From Candidatus Saccharimonadota bacterium (GTDB lineage: Bacteria; Patescibacteriota; Saccharimonadia; Saccharimonadales; Saccharimonadaceae), in assembly GCA_015999875.1 (NCBI GenBank), contig JAECRG010000003.1, positions 1-64,000 of the forward strand: 64,000 nt of DNA, read 5' to 3'. The notes beneath the pieces were generated by a model. That model saw nothing but the letters and a program-made list of their open reading frames with translations. It did no database searches and had not been told where the DNA came from. Positions 11,340 to 19,048 of the stretch are shown here, piece after piece. A program made the position numbers and the translations under genes. Position 1 is the stretch's first letter, and each line of letters starts with the position of its first letter.

Positions 11340-12388
11340 GCGATAAGTTCTATACTTTCTATACAACAATCTTTTTAGGTAACACATTTTACAGATATAA
11401 AATATACATGTGGTATATAAGTCTACAATATAATTATAACAACGTTATTGATATGGCCAACTGAAAAAATTATAATATTAGCACGTAGTAGCTACATAGG
11501 CGTAGATAATATCGAATTTTCCCGCAGCACAGCGAGCCGCTTAAGTACTCTGCACGCTAGAATGTTTTAAAACAAAGAATTTGCTACTGTCGAGTTGACG
11601 AGAGATTCTTTACCCATCTATTCAGCAGACAACATCAGCATCCTTCTGCATAACACCCAAAAAGACCTTCACGATACTACACTACGCTCCGGATGATTGA
11701 CATCAAGAACAACACACATAAGACACTTGATTCACACAGCGGGTGCCGTCCGCACATGATATAGCACATATCGTAGAACTCTCCCCTTTTATCTAGATAG
11801 TATTGACTGGCGACGTGCTCGATAACCAGACAGCGGCTCCACTGCCCTACTCCGTATAAACCAAAAAATCCAAATCAAAACCCCACATGCCAACAGCCAT
11901 GGTGCAGCACACAGCCCCTCCCGACCACAAGGAGATGCGCTGCGCGTCCAGAAAACTGTCGCCCATACCAAACCTAGATAGACTTAAACCGCTAGAAGCG
12001 TAGAATAGATTCGTACAATAATCAACGCATCGGAGTGGCTTCAGTGAACACCAAGTCACTCAACTTTCCGCAGAAGCTGGCGACAAAGTGTCGCCAAAAA
12101 AAGTAGGCTATACTGGCAGTGTGTACGAACTATACGACCAAGCAAGTGCTTCCGACATATAGCCTCATGACTTTTTTAAAGGATATGCCCGATTTAAGTT
12201 TGCTAGTAGCTAACCCCTCCAACCGAACACCATATATAGCTTTTCCACACACTAAAAAACTTTATCGAAAAAACTTCTGTAAAATCATTGACACAAGCGC
12301 TTTGGCATCATAATATAGGGGTAGCTCCTGAATAAAAAAGTTGTCCAAGAGCCAAAAATAAACAGCACACTCTAAAAAACTCCACACT
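11340..12388. other. About 1 kb without a convincing gene
   Basis: The left part (11340-11520) is very A/T-rich. The rest is of normal composition but has only short open frames (under 71 codons), with weak starts and no family resemblance. A minus-strand frame at 11789-12059 has a hydrophobic stretch and could be the remnant of a membrane protein gene. A hairpin TGGCGACA/TGTCGCCA near 12079-12097 is followed by A rather than T on the plus strand. I see no tRNA, rRNA, CRISPR or mobile element here. Confidence 0.5.
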
Positions 12389-12419
12389 GAAACGACCGTT
12401 CCTCGCAGGCGGTCGTTTC
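12389..12419. terminator. Hairpin, possible terminator
   Basis: A 10-bp perfect stem GAAACGACCG / CGGTCGTTTC with an 11-nt loop. It is followed on the plus strand only by GCTTTAC, so terminator activity is uncertain. No clear gene ends here. Confidence 0.4.
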
Positions 12420-12457
12420 GCTTTACAAACACCATCTCAAACCTTTATTGATCTACG

Positions 12458-12483
12458 AAAAAACCTCCCGTACGGGAGGTTTT
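12458..12483. terminator. Terminator downstream of ssrA
   Basis: A palindromic stem AAAACCTCCCG / CGGGAGGTTTT, 9 nt beyond the 3' end of ssrA on the minus strand, with T tracts in both directions. Confidence 0.8.
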
Positions 12484-12491
12484 AATAATTC

Positions 12492-12880
12492 TGGTGGAGC
12501 TGCGGGGTACTGCCCCCCGGTCCGACAGGTAACATGGATATTCGTCTACAAGCTTAGGCTATATTAAATTGTTTTATAACTCGTTGTGACTAAAATATAG
12601 TCAGAAACATCACACCGAGTTACGCGGAAAAAGTCCCACATACAGGCCGCTTCCCTATATACAGCGAGCGACATAAATATAACACTCAAAGTTCGCTATG
12701 TCGCCTAGTGAACTCGAATGGTTGCGCTATTAGGCAGCAACAGCCGAAAGGCTCTTCTGTGGGAAGAGATCCTTAAGGAATGCAAGTTTGTTGTTTGCAA
12801 TTAAAAATGTACGTATACGTGTACGGTCGACTTGCAAAATATCCTGTTAAATTCCCATCGTCGAAAGCTATGTCAGCCCC
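12492..12880 (-). ncRNA. ssrA: Transfer-messenger RNA (tmRNA)
   Basis: This is a 389-nt one-piece tmRNA, which rescues stalled ribosomes and tags the unfinished protein. The 5' end GGGGCTG pairs with CAGCTCC of the 3' end, which continues with an encoded ACCA. The tag frame on the minus strand begins GCAAACAACAAACTTGCA and ends in GCTGTTGCTGCCTAA. It reads ANNKLAFLKDLF through QKSLSAVAA, a 22-residue degradation tag with the typical Ala-rich end. CCTAAGC(T)TGTAGA near the 3' half also matches the family. The T stem CGGGG/CCCCG is intact, but the T loop reads GGCAGTA instead of the usual TTCRANY. A terminator follows directly. Confidence 0.93.
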
Positions 12881-12938
12881 AAACCAATGTGATTATTATA
12901 CCAGATAATGACCGCTTATGATATGCTAAAAAGTACTT

Positions 12939-13520
12939 ATGGTTGCCAAAGTTACCTGTGTCGCACCAGTTGGGTTCTCGGGGTCTCTTGTAGAGGTTGA
13001 GTGTGACGCAAAGAAAGGTCTCCCTGCGCTCCAAATTGTTGGCATGGGGAATAAAGCGATCGATGAAGCGAAGGAGCGAGTGCGTAGCGCTATTACTAAT
13101 TCCCTACTGGACTTTCCCTCTACAAAAATCACTATCAACCTTGCACCTGCAGAGCTACCGAAAGACGGCTCCCATTATGACCTGGCGATTGCAGTTGCCA
13201 TACTGACAGTCAGCGGCCAGCTCAAACAAGCGCAAGTCGACAGCAGTATCTTCATCGGAGAGCTCGCCCTCGACGGCACTATACGACCCGTGCGAGGCAT
13301 TATCAATGCCGTCGAATGTGCGACGAAACAGCAGTTCAAACAAATCTTTCTACCCGAAGGCAATCTCGAACAAGCGTTATTAGTTGAAGGTGTGGCTATC
13401 ATTCCCGTGCGCGACCTCAAACAGCTGTTTCTCCACCTTAAACAAGAGCTAGTCCTTCAGCACGCAGTTGCGACTGCCATTAGCCCCCCCACAAGACACC
13501 GTGCCATCTCATACGCTTGA
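12939..13520 (+). CDS. comM: ComM/YifB Mg-chelatase-like protein, N-terminal part (frameshifted)
   Basis: The first 180 or so residues match the N-terminal ChlI/Lon-like domain of YifB/ComM: it starts MVAKVTCVAPVGFSG, with GLPALQIVGMGNKAIDEAKERVR and ITINLAPAELPKDGSHYDL. ComM is a hexameric helicase that extends heteroduplex during natural transformation. The frame leaves the family at a C7 run (13484-13490) and stops at 13520. The rest of the gene continues in the +1 frame from that run. Either the copy is truly frameshifted, or the run is phase-variable, slipped by the ribosome, or misread. A TATGCT box at 12922-12927 gives a very short leader. Confidence 0.85.
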   Translation: MVAKVTCVAPVGFSGSLVEVECDAKKGLPALQIVGMGNKAIDEAKERVRSAITNSLLDFPSTKITINLAPAELPKDGSHYDLAIAVAILTVSGQLKQAQVDSSIFIGELALDGTIRPVRGIINAVECATKQQFKQIFLPEGNLEQALLVEGVAIIPVRDLKQLFLHLKQELVLQHAVATAISPPTRHRAISYA

Positions 13521-14454
13521 TGCGATTAGTGGACAAGATCAAGCCAAGCGAGCACTGATTATTGCCACTGCCGGCCGACACAACATACTCCTTAACGGAC
13601 CTCCAGGTTCCGGCAAGACACTACTGGCGCGCACAATGACAAGTCTATTACCTGCCCTCTCTCCCAAAGAGCGCATAGCAGTCACCAAACTCCACAGCCT
13701 GTCGGGCGAATCCACCGAAGAGATCGTCTCCACTAGACCATTTCGCTCACCGCACCACACCGCCAGTCGAGCCGCACTCATAGGCGGGGGTACGAAGCCA
13801 AAACCCGGCGAAATAAGCCTTGCCCACCATGGTGTATTATTTCTCGATGAAATTCCCGAATACCCTCGTTCTGTACTCGAGGCACTCCGACAGCCACTCG
13901 AAGACCGTCGGGTATCAATTGATCGAGCTCAGGGTCACTTGTCATACCCAGCAGACTTCATGATGGTCGCAACCATGAATCCCTGCCCTTGTGGCTATTA
14001 CGGAGACCAGACCAAAGAATGTTCCTGCAGCTTACAACAAATCACTAGTTACCAAAAACGCCTTTCAGGCCCCTTGCTAGACCGCATCGATCTTACACTT
14101 ACTGTGCCCCGGGTGGCAACCCAAGATTTCTTACGACACACACCTACACACTTTCCACAACATTCAACAGCACTTGGGCTTATAGAAAAAGCCACCGTTC
14201 ACCAACATAACAGATATCGAAGTAGTGATAAATACAACTCTTCCCTCTCGAGCCACAATATCTCCAAGATCACCAAGTTGAGTGCAGCCGCAACCGAGAT
14301 TCTCAATCGCGCCAATGACTCACTTTTACTTAGCGCTCGTAGTTATTTCAAAACAATCAAAGTAGCTCGTACAATCGCGGATTTAGCCGACTCCGACACA
14401 ATCGAGCCAGCTCATATCGCAGAAGCACTACAATACCGTCAGTCGTTCGCATAA
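13468..14454 (+). CDS. comM: ComM/YifB AAA+ ATPase, C-terminal part (frameshifted)
   Basis: This frame carries the AAA+ core of ComM: GQDQAKRALIIATAGRHN, Walker A GPPGSGKT, Walker B VLFLDEIPEY, ATMNPCPCGYYGD with the zinc-binding cysteines, and the C-terminal Mg-chelatase lid ending EALQYRQSFA. The true sequence joins the upstream frame within the C7 run near 13484-13490. The ATG at 13468 is therefore unlikely to be a natural start, and the first 10 or so residues are out of frame. Joined, the two parts give about 505 residues, the usual ComM length. No second frameshift was seen. Confidence 0.85.
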   Translation: MRLPLAPPQDTVPSHTLDAISGQDQAKRALIIATAGRHNILLNGPPGSGKTLLARTMTSLLPALSPKERIAVTKLHSLSGESTEEIVSTRPFRSPHHTASRAALIGGGTKPKPGEISLAHHGVLFLDEIPEYPRSVLEALRQPLEDRRVSIDRAQGHLSYPADFMMVATMNPCPCGYYGDQTKECSCSLQQITSYQKRLSGPLLDRIDLTLTVPRVATQDFLRHTPTHFPQHSTALGLIEKATVHQHNRYRSSDKYNSSLSSHNISKITKLSAAATEILNRANDSLLLSARSYFKTIKVARTIADLADSDTIEPAHIAEALQYRQSFA

Positions 14455-14459
14455 ACCCC

Positions 14460-14488
14460 TTGCGATCACACCTCAAATCTGTTAATAT
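14460..14488 (+). promoter_or_regulatory. infC operon promoter
   Basis: TTGCGA (14460-14465), 17 nt, TAATAT (14483-14488). The leader of about 45 nt contains a small hairpin CGAGTA/TACTCG (near 14494-14513) just before the ribosome site TAAGGAG. Confidence 0.6.
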
Positions 14489-14540
14489 GGTATTCGAGTA
14501 ATTTCGACTACTCGTTAACAAGTTATATAAGGAGACGACG

Positions 14541-15047
14541 ATTAACAAATCAGTTCGTGTTAACGAGCAGATCCGAGCTAAGGAACTGCGCGTTATAGGT
14601 ACAGAAGGTGAACAATTAGGAGTAATATCTCTCGTCGAGGCCAGGCGTCTCGCGGATGAAGCAGGTGTTGACCTAGTAGAGATTTCACCAAACGCTGACC
14701 CTCCTGTTGCAAAAATTGTCGACTGGGGCAAATTTCAGTACCAGAAGATGAAAGAGCAGCAAAAAAATCGCAAAAAAGCGAAGATTAGCGAATTAAAACA
14801 GATGCGCCTTGGACTCAAGATCGGAGCAAACGATCTCGAAATCAAACTGCGCAAGATTCGCAAGTTCCTCGCAGATGGTAACAAGGTTAAAATCATGATT
14901 TTCTTTCGTGGTCGCGAGATGGCCCACAAAGAATTAGGCTTTGATCTTATGAACCAAATTATCGCGAAACTTGAAGACGATGCGGTAGTCGAGCAAAAGC
15001 CTCAGATGGCTGGCCGCAATCTGAGCATAACCGTAAGGAGTAAATAA
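14541..15047 (+). CDS. infC: Translation initiation factor IF-3 (AUU start)
   Basis: This 168-residue IF-3 keeps 30S subunits free and checks start codons. Translated from an ATT codon at 14541 it begins (M)[19 protein letters not shown], the standard family N-terminus. It continues with [27 protein letters not shown] and the C-domain [16 protein letters not shown] and [18 protein letters not shown] lies 6 nt upstream of the ATT. No ATG or GTG is available at this place; the next ATG (14748) would delete the whole N-domain. The rare AUU start is the classic means of IF-3 self-regulation. It is first in the infC-rpmI-rplT operon and overlaps rpmI by 1 nt. Confidence 0.95.
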   Translation: MNKSVRVNEQIRAKELRVIGTEGEQLGVISLVEARRLADEAGVDLVEISPNADPPVAKIVDWGKFQYQKMKEQQKNRKKAKISELKQMRLGLKIGANDLEIKLRKIRKFLADGNKVKIMIFFRGREMAHKELGFDLMNQIIAKLEDDAVVEQKPQMAGRNLSITVRSK

Positions 15048-15244
15048 TGCCAAAGCTAAAGACGCACAAAGGAACCGCGAAGCGGGTCAAGCTGACAGGT
15101 ACGGGTAAAATCACTCGTCAGCGTGCATTTGGCGGTCACCTGCTCGCAAAAAAGAGCAAAAGCCGCAAACGTGCTATCAACACGACTGCTGTCGTAACTG
15201 GTGGCATGGCTAAAAACGTTAAACGAGCCCTAGGAGTAAAATAG
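15047..15244 (+). CDS. rpmI: 50S ribosomal protein L35
   Basis: This 65-residue basic protein begins [20 protein letters not shown] and contains [14 protein letters not shown], both typical for L35. It sits in the conserved infC-rpmI-rplT order. The start overlaps the infC stop by one base (TAATG), which points to translational coupling. The ribosome site AAGGAG lies inside the infC end. Confidence 0.97.
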   Translation: MPKLKTHKGTAKRVKLTGTGKITRQRAFGGHLLAKKSKSRKRAINTTAVVTGGMAKNVKRALGVK

Positions 15245-15245
15245 T

Positions 15246-15587
15246 ATGCGAGTCAAACGAGGCGTCACCGCACGTGCTAAGCACAAAAAGATTCTCAAAG
15301 CTGCCAAAGGCATGCAGCATAACCGCACACGCAGTTTTCGCATGGCGAAACAAGCTGTTACTCGTGCACTCCAGTATGCATATCGTGATCGTCGCAACAA
15401 AAAACGCGACCTCCGTGGCCTCTGGATTACCCGTATTAACGCAGCAGCTCGTCTACAGGGTACAACTTATAGCAAGCTTATGTCTGGACTTAAAAAAGCC
15501 AACATCGAACTTGATCGTAAGATCCTTGCAGACCTAGCCGCAAAAGAACCAGCTGCTTTTAACGCAGTTGCCAAAAGCGCAAAATAA
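15246..15587 (+). CDS. rplT: 50S ribosomal protein L20
   Basis: This 113-residue 23S-binding assembly protein starts [20 protein letters not shown] and carries the family stretch [20 protein letters not shown]. Length and sequence are standard. The ATG follows the rpmI stop by 1 nt. It is last in the operon, with a strong terminator 17 nt downstream. In other bacteria L20 represses this operon by binding its mRNA; no L20-binding structure could be identified by eye. Confidence 0.97.
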   Translation: MRVKRGVTARAKHKKILKAAKGMQHNRTRSFRMAKQAVTRALQYAYRDRRNKKRDLRGLWITRINAAARLQGTTYSKLMSGLKKANIELDRKILADLAAKEPAAFNAVAKSAK

Positions 15588-15604
15588 TCTGCACGTCAAC
15601 AACT

Positions 15605-15632
15605 TAAAAGCCCCGCTACTCGCGGGGTTTTT
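15605..15632. terminator. Terminator of infC operon and rnpB
   Basis: A stem CCCCGC/GCGGGG flanked by AAAAG and TTTTT, lying between the rightward rplT and the leftward rnpB. It can serve both strands. Confidence 0.85.
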
Positions 15633-15636
15633 AAGT

Positions 15637-15985
15637 TGGCAGCCTGCCTGTAAGCCGGGTTCTGTCGAGGACGATCATCTATCTAGCCATATAGTTGCCT
15701 ATATGATCGAGCGGATCTTGACGATACACGAGCGGACGAACAGCCCATACTACTCGCGCATCTCCTTGCAGCGGACAGGGTTTACCTCCTCCGTGCGTCA
15801 CCGCACGTCGCTGTGAGCTCTTACCTCACTCCTTTCACCCTTACCTCCGAAGAGGCGGTATCGTTTCTGTGGCACTTTCCCTAGGGTTGCCCCCGGTCGC
15901 CGTTAGCGACTGTCCCGTTCTACGCTGCCCGGACTTTCCTCTTATGTGGCTATACCTCACAAGCGATCGTCCAGCACGCTGCCTA
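15637..15985 (-). ncRNA. rnpB: RNase P RNA
   Basis: The catalytic RNA that trims tRNA 5' leaders. On the minus strand the conserved 5' motif GAGGAAAGTCCGGGC is at 15927-15941 and the 3' motif ACAGAACCCGGCTTA at 15651-15665. The ends pair as GGCAGC (15978-15983) with GCTGCC (15638-15643), forming P1. Length is about 349 nt. A TATAAT box (15992-15997) lies 6 nt before the estimated start, so the ends are good to within a few bases. The -35 is weak. Confidence 0.95.
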
Positions 15986-16028
15986 GTTGATATTATACCA
16001 CGAGAACAGCACGCACATGATGTAGCGA

Positions 16029-16895
16029 TTACGGTTTTATACGTGCATCGAGAATTCGGTTTACCTCACTATCGGCAATAGTATTAAACTCACGGCGTAC
16101 ATGCACAAAGAGTACGTCCTCAAATTGCGTCAAGAGATCAATGATCCTTTCATTGATTGGCCAGAGCTCTCTGTTTTTGACCGTATATATACCCTTCATC
16201 TGATTCACAACCATCAAGCTATCGAGTCGATACTCAAGCCTCGTATATCCCAGCTCAAGCGCGCGTTCAAGTCCCAGCAGAAGCCCATGATACTCAGCTT
16301 GATAGCTAGTAGTGATGCCCAGGTACTCCCCACCTTTTTCCACTACTTCACCCGTCGGTGTTTCAATAACATACGCTGCTGCAGAGCTTCCAGGATTACC
16401 CCGTGATCCTCCGTCTGAATAAATAATTATTCGCTCATCTGATGTAATATTATCATTAATACTGATGATGTTTTTACCACTCTCATCTGTAACTAACTGC
16501 TGTTCGCTTAGTCCTAACAAAACTTGTGATGATTCGGTTATCTCTCTGTGTTGTATTTTCGACTTACTTTGCCAAATTGCCTTGTCGTAGTTTTCGCTCA
16601 AGATTACGCGCGTTTCTTCCACTCTCACTAGATACACAATAAACACATACTGAAGATCTGAGTCGTCAGAGTCAATATACGTAATCACATCAAATAGTTG
16701 CATAGAAAGCGGTACAAGCCCCGCATCCTTTGCTAGATATCTTCGCAGCGCGTCTTCTGGCTGTTCGTGATATTCGATCTTGCCTCCGGGCAACTCGAAT
16801 CTACCAAGAATTGATTCACGACCATTTGCGCGACGGAGTAATAAAGTCTGATCATGCTTACGGACAAGTGCGCGAACAGCAGTACGTTGTTTCAT
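16029..16895 (-). CDS. Nudix-like domain fused to RNase HI
   Basis: A 288-residue two-domain protein. Residues 1-125 form a Nudix fold: FELPGGKIEYHEQPEDALRR. The Nudix box is damaged, because the REUxEExGU part reads RYLAKDAGL, so several metal-binding glutamates are missing. Residues 153-288 are RNase HI with IIIYSDGGSRGNPGSSAAAYV. The four acidic catalytic residues are present: Asp161, Glu201, Asp225 and Asp275. The C-terminal half should cut RNA in RNA-DNA hybrids. The N-terminal half may only bind nucleotides. It ends about 40 nt before the rnpB promoter in the same direction. Confidence 0.85.
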   Translation of the reverse strand: MKQRTAVRALVRKHDQTLLLRRANGRESILGRFELPGGKIEYHEQPEDALRRYLAKDAGLVPLSMQLFDVITYIDSDDSDLQYVFIVYLVRVEETRVILSENYDKAIWQSKSKIQHREITESSQVLLGLSEQQLVTDESGKNIISINDNITSDERIIIYSDGGSRGNPGSSAAAYVIETPTGEVVEKGGEYLGITTSYQAEYHGLLLGLERALELGYTRLEYRLDSLMVVNQMKGIYTVKNRELWPINERIIDLLTQFEDVLFVHVRREFNTIADSEVNRILDARIKP

Positions 16896-16967
16896 GTTAT
16901 TTATTTTTAGGCTACCTTCTAGCTTTTAGTATACCATCGCTCTTACGCGACATATAGTGTCTGTATC

Positions 16968-16995
16968 AAATAAAAAATAACCCCGACGTCCGGAG
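16968..16995 (-). terminator. Terminator after tRNA-Pro
   Basis: On the minus strand CTCCG-GACGT-CGGGG followed by TTATTTTTTATTT, starting 9 nt after the tRNA-Pro 3' end. An alternative pairing of GTCGGG with the CCCGAC of the tRNA end is also possible. Confidence 0.65.
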
Positions 16996-17003
16996 CTTCT
17001 GAA

Positions 17004-17079
17004 TGGTCGGGATGACTGGACTCGAACCAGCGGCCTCACCACCCCCAGCGGTGCGCGCTACCAACTGCGCCACATCCCG
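17004..17079 (-). tRNA. tRNA-Pro (anticodon GGG)
   Basis: A full cloverleaf on the minus strand: acceptor CGGGATG/CATCCCG, D stem GCGC/GCGC, anticodon loop CTGGGGG in stem CACCG/TGGTG, T loop TTCGAGT, discriminator A and an encoded CCA. It reads CCC and CCU proline codons. A terminator follows, and a structured leader or separate RNA with a good promoter precedes it. Confidence 0.95.
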
Positions 17080-17097
17080 ATTTCTAGATATCAAAAA

Positions 17098-17230
17098 GTC
17101 CAGGATCGGCGCTTGATATATCCCCGCGTATATGCAAGGTGGGTCATCTCATAGCACCTCCACGGAGGTACAGAATATTGATAACCCTATCAAATGACGT
17201 TAGGAAATCATATACGCCGATTACCTGAAC
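17098..17230 (-). ncRNA. 6S-RNA-like rod-shaped RNA candidate
   Basis: The region between a TTGATT-N18-TATAAT promoter and tRNA-Pro folds end to end. GTTCAGG at the predicted start pairs with CCTGGAC at the end, which is followed by TTTTT. ATCGGCG pairs with CGCCGAT. Then comes a large bubble of about 27 and 29 nt. GGGTTATC pairs with GATGACCC, and a terminal hairpin GTACCTC-CGTG-GAGGTGC closes the rod. A closed base, central open bubble and long apical arm is the layout of 6S RNA, which mimics an open promoter. At 133 nt it is shorter than most 6S RNAs. It could instead be a processed leader of tRNA-Pro. Confidence 0.45.
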
Positions 17231-17237
17231 ACCTCTT

Positions 17238-17267
17238 ATTATACACCCTGTCTGCTGCCCAAATCAA
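17238..17267 (-). promoter_or_regulatory. Promoter of the rod RNA and tRNA-Pro
   Basis: On the minus strand TTGATT (17262-17267), 18 nt, TATAAT (17238-17243). The predicted start falls at about 17230, on the first base of the closing stem of the rod RNA. It overlaps the last codons of the site-2 protease gene. Confidence 0.7.
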
Positions 17268-17905
17268 ACGCCAAATATTGTAGTAAACACCTGCAAGATT
17301 GCTTGAATTACTGTCGACATAATCTGACCGAGCAATGATCCTGCGAGGAAAACTAGCGCAAAAACAATAATCAAACCTGCCTGCTCCATCGCTTCCATCC
17401 CGCGACGGACAAAGTCCGGTGCCAGTGCATACAGCACGCGCGAACCGTCGAGTGGAGGTATAGGCAACATATTAAACACAAAGAACCCAAGGTTAATCAC
17501 AACAAAATACTGCAGAATCACACCCAGCAAGTCACCGCCAAGTGAACCATAGCCCAGTATAACCATCAATCCGAACGCAATAAATGCGATCACTAAATTT
17601 GATAATGGACCCGCAATCGCCACAAGAGCCGCGCCCCACTCTCCGTAACGCACGCGATTTGGGTTAAAGGGTACAGGCTTAGCTCCACCAAATATAGGAG
17701 CTTGGAGTATAGCTAACATTACCGGTAACATAATCGTCAAAAACGGATCGATGTGTTTAATAGGATTAAGCGTCAGGCGACCCTCATCTTTAGCGGTATC
17801 ATCGCCTAGCCAATATGCCACGAAACCATGCATAGCCTCATGAATCGTCATAGACACGAGGATTACACCTATCGTTATGGCGATCGTTGTAATAATACTT
17901 TCCAT
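17264..17905 (-). CDS. Site-2 protease family metalloprotease (M50)
   Basis: A 213-residue membrane zinc protease. The zinc motif HEAMH (His22-His26) is in the first transmembrane region, and the third ligand lies in FNMLPIPPLDGSRVLY, the NPxPPLDG motif of the family. About five to six hydrophobic segments are visible. There is no PDZ domain, so it is the short M50B type. Such enzymes cut membrane proteins to release regulators; the target is unknown. TATAAT ends 7 nt before the ATG and no ribosome site fits in between, so the message is probably leaderless. Confidence 0.88.
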   Translation of the reverse strand: MESIITTIAITIGVILVSMTIHEAMHGFVAYWLGDDTAKDEGRLTLNPIKHIDPFLTIMLPVMLAILQAPIFGGAKPVPFNPNRVRYGEWGAALVAIAGPLSNLVIAFIAFGLMVILGYGSLGGDLLGVILQYFVVINLGFFVFNMLPIPPLDGSRVLYALAPDFVRRGMEAMEQAGLIIVFALVFLAGSLLGQIMSTVIQAILQVFTTIFGV

Positions 17906-17929
17906 TGCTCTTATTATAGCGCAAGAAGG

Positions 17930-18640
17930 TTAATATTCAGAGCTGTCGTAATAAAACTCCTCCTCGATAAATGTCTCACCCGTGTCTATTAGCCGGTCGA
18001 ACTCGTTTACGCTGCCAAACAGCTTCTCTTTCGAATTAAACTCTTCAGATGTCAGCCATTCGTTATGCCCTCCTTCGAAGTCAGTCATCAATTCACCACG
18101 AGGACTTGAAGCAACAACACAAAGGAAGATCTTATCTTCAAGCAACTTCTTCGATGTAGTATCAAAATCTCGCTTATGGAATAGTAATTTGTACGAGAAG
18201 TCCGCATCAAGTCCCGCCTCCTCTTTAAGTTCACGTCGCGCGGCATCTAGTACCGACTCACCCCACCGCATCTTGCCACCAAGCCTACCCCAGAAGCCAA
18301 AATAAGGATTCTTTAGGCGCTGCTGATAGAGCGACTCGCGTATACCTTCACTGTTTATGCGCTCAACAATTATCACGACCGACACCTTCGGTTGCTTCTC
18401 GATCTCATTTTCATCAGTGTCCATCCGATTTGCATACTCCTTACCCTTCACACTTAAGCGATAGCGTCCATTCTGCTTTTCCAGATACCCTTCATCTACT
18501 AGCTTCTTAACATGAAAGGTAAAGTGATCGCTAGTTAATTCGGTCGACTTCTGAATCTCCGCGAATCCCGCATCAGGAGTAAACAGTAAATGACGCATAA
18601 TACTCGTTTGCGCAGGGTGCGCGTTTGGTTCATAACTCAT
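17930..18640 (-). CDS. Winged-helix and Nudix hydrolase protein
   Basis: A 236-residue protein with an N-terminal winged-helix domain (residues about 12-70: IMRHLLFTPDAGFAEIQKST, then HVKKLVDEGYLEKQNGRYRL). A Nudix domain with an intact box follows, GGKMRWGE...RRELKEEAGL, with the catalytic glutamates present. It could be a regulator that senses a nucleotide metabolite such as ADP-ribose, like NrtR, but the order here is reversed from NrtR (DNA-binding part first). AGGAG sits 9 nt before the ATG at 18640; a second ATG at 18649 is too close to it. It lies upstream of the protease gene in the same direction. Confidence 0.85.
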   Translation of the reverse strand: MSYEPNAHPAQTSIMRHLLFTPDAGFAEIQKSTELTSDHFTFHVKKLVDEGYLEKQNGRYRLSVKGKEYANRMDTDENEIEKQPKVSVVIIVERINSEGIRESLYQQRLKNPYFGFWGRLGGKMRWGESVLDAARRELKEEAGLDADFSYKLLFHKRDFDTTSKKLLEDKIFLCVVASSPRGELMTDFEGGHNEWLTSEEFNSKEKLFGSVNEFDRLIDTGETFIEEEFYYDSSEY

Positions 18641-18731
18641 ATCTAACATCTCCTATTTTATCTGTCATGATTGTTTCTATCACAAGCATACGCCCTAATA
18701 GTTGCGTCAGGCTAGTAAACTACAGTTCACC

Positions 18732-18760
18732 TTGACGCTTTGACCTCTATGCGATACAAT
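18732..18760 (+). promoter_or_regulatory. rpmB promoter
   Basis: TTGACG (18732-18737), 17 nt, TACAAT (18755-18760), with a leader of about 33 nt before the rpmB ATG. Confidence 0.75.
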
Positions 18761-18799
18761 AGGTCACATTGATTAAATAATAAGTGGAAGTAAAAGATT

Positions 18800-19027
18800 A
18801 TGGCATCACGATGCGACCTCACAGGTAAACGCGCACAGTACGGACACAACGTCAGCTTCTCTTTGCGACGCACTAAGCGTACTTTCAAACCAAATCTACA
18901 GAAGAAAACCTTTATCGTAGATGGTCAGAAAGTTACTATGAACCTGAGTACTCAGGCGATTCGTACGCTTAAGAAAAAAGGCATTTTGCCACGTTCCGGC
19001 AAAGCCGTTCTAGAAGCAGCTAAGTAA
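18800..19027 (+). CDS. rpmB: 50S ribosomal protein L28
   Basis: A 75-residue L28. It begins MASRCDLTGKRAQYGHNVSF and continues with RRTKRTFKPNLQKKTF, the standard family signature, and ends with a run typical of the longer L28 forms (AIRTLKKKGILPRSGK). It stands alone with its own promoter and terminator. Confidence 0.96.
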   Translation: MASRCDLTGKRAQYGHNVSFSLRRTKRTFKPNLQKKTFIVDGQKVTMNLSTQAIRTLKKKGILPRSGKAVLEAAK

Positions 19028-19048
19028 TACTCAGCCGCTACTGCACTT

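Noticed and set aside
11789-12059. Two overlapping minus-strand frames with a hydrophobic stretch
   Set aside because: Short, with weak starts, no ribosome site and Trp/Cys-rich content typical of chance frames; at best a remnant.
12079-12103. Hairpin TGGCGACA/TGTCGCCA as a terminator
   Set aside because: It is followed by A residues on the plus strand; on the minus strand the T run comes before the stem, the wrong side for a terminator.
12119-12313. 64-codon plus-strand frame with a GTG start
   Set aside because: No ribosome site, low-complexity composition and no terminator or neighbour to support it.
17098-17230. Possible 4.5S signal recognition particle RNA
   Set aside because: The conserved GGAAG...AGCAG apical motif of SRP RNA is absent; the bubble layout fits 6S better.
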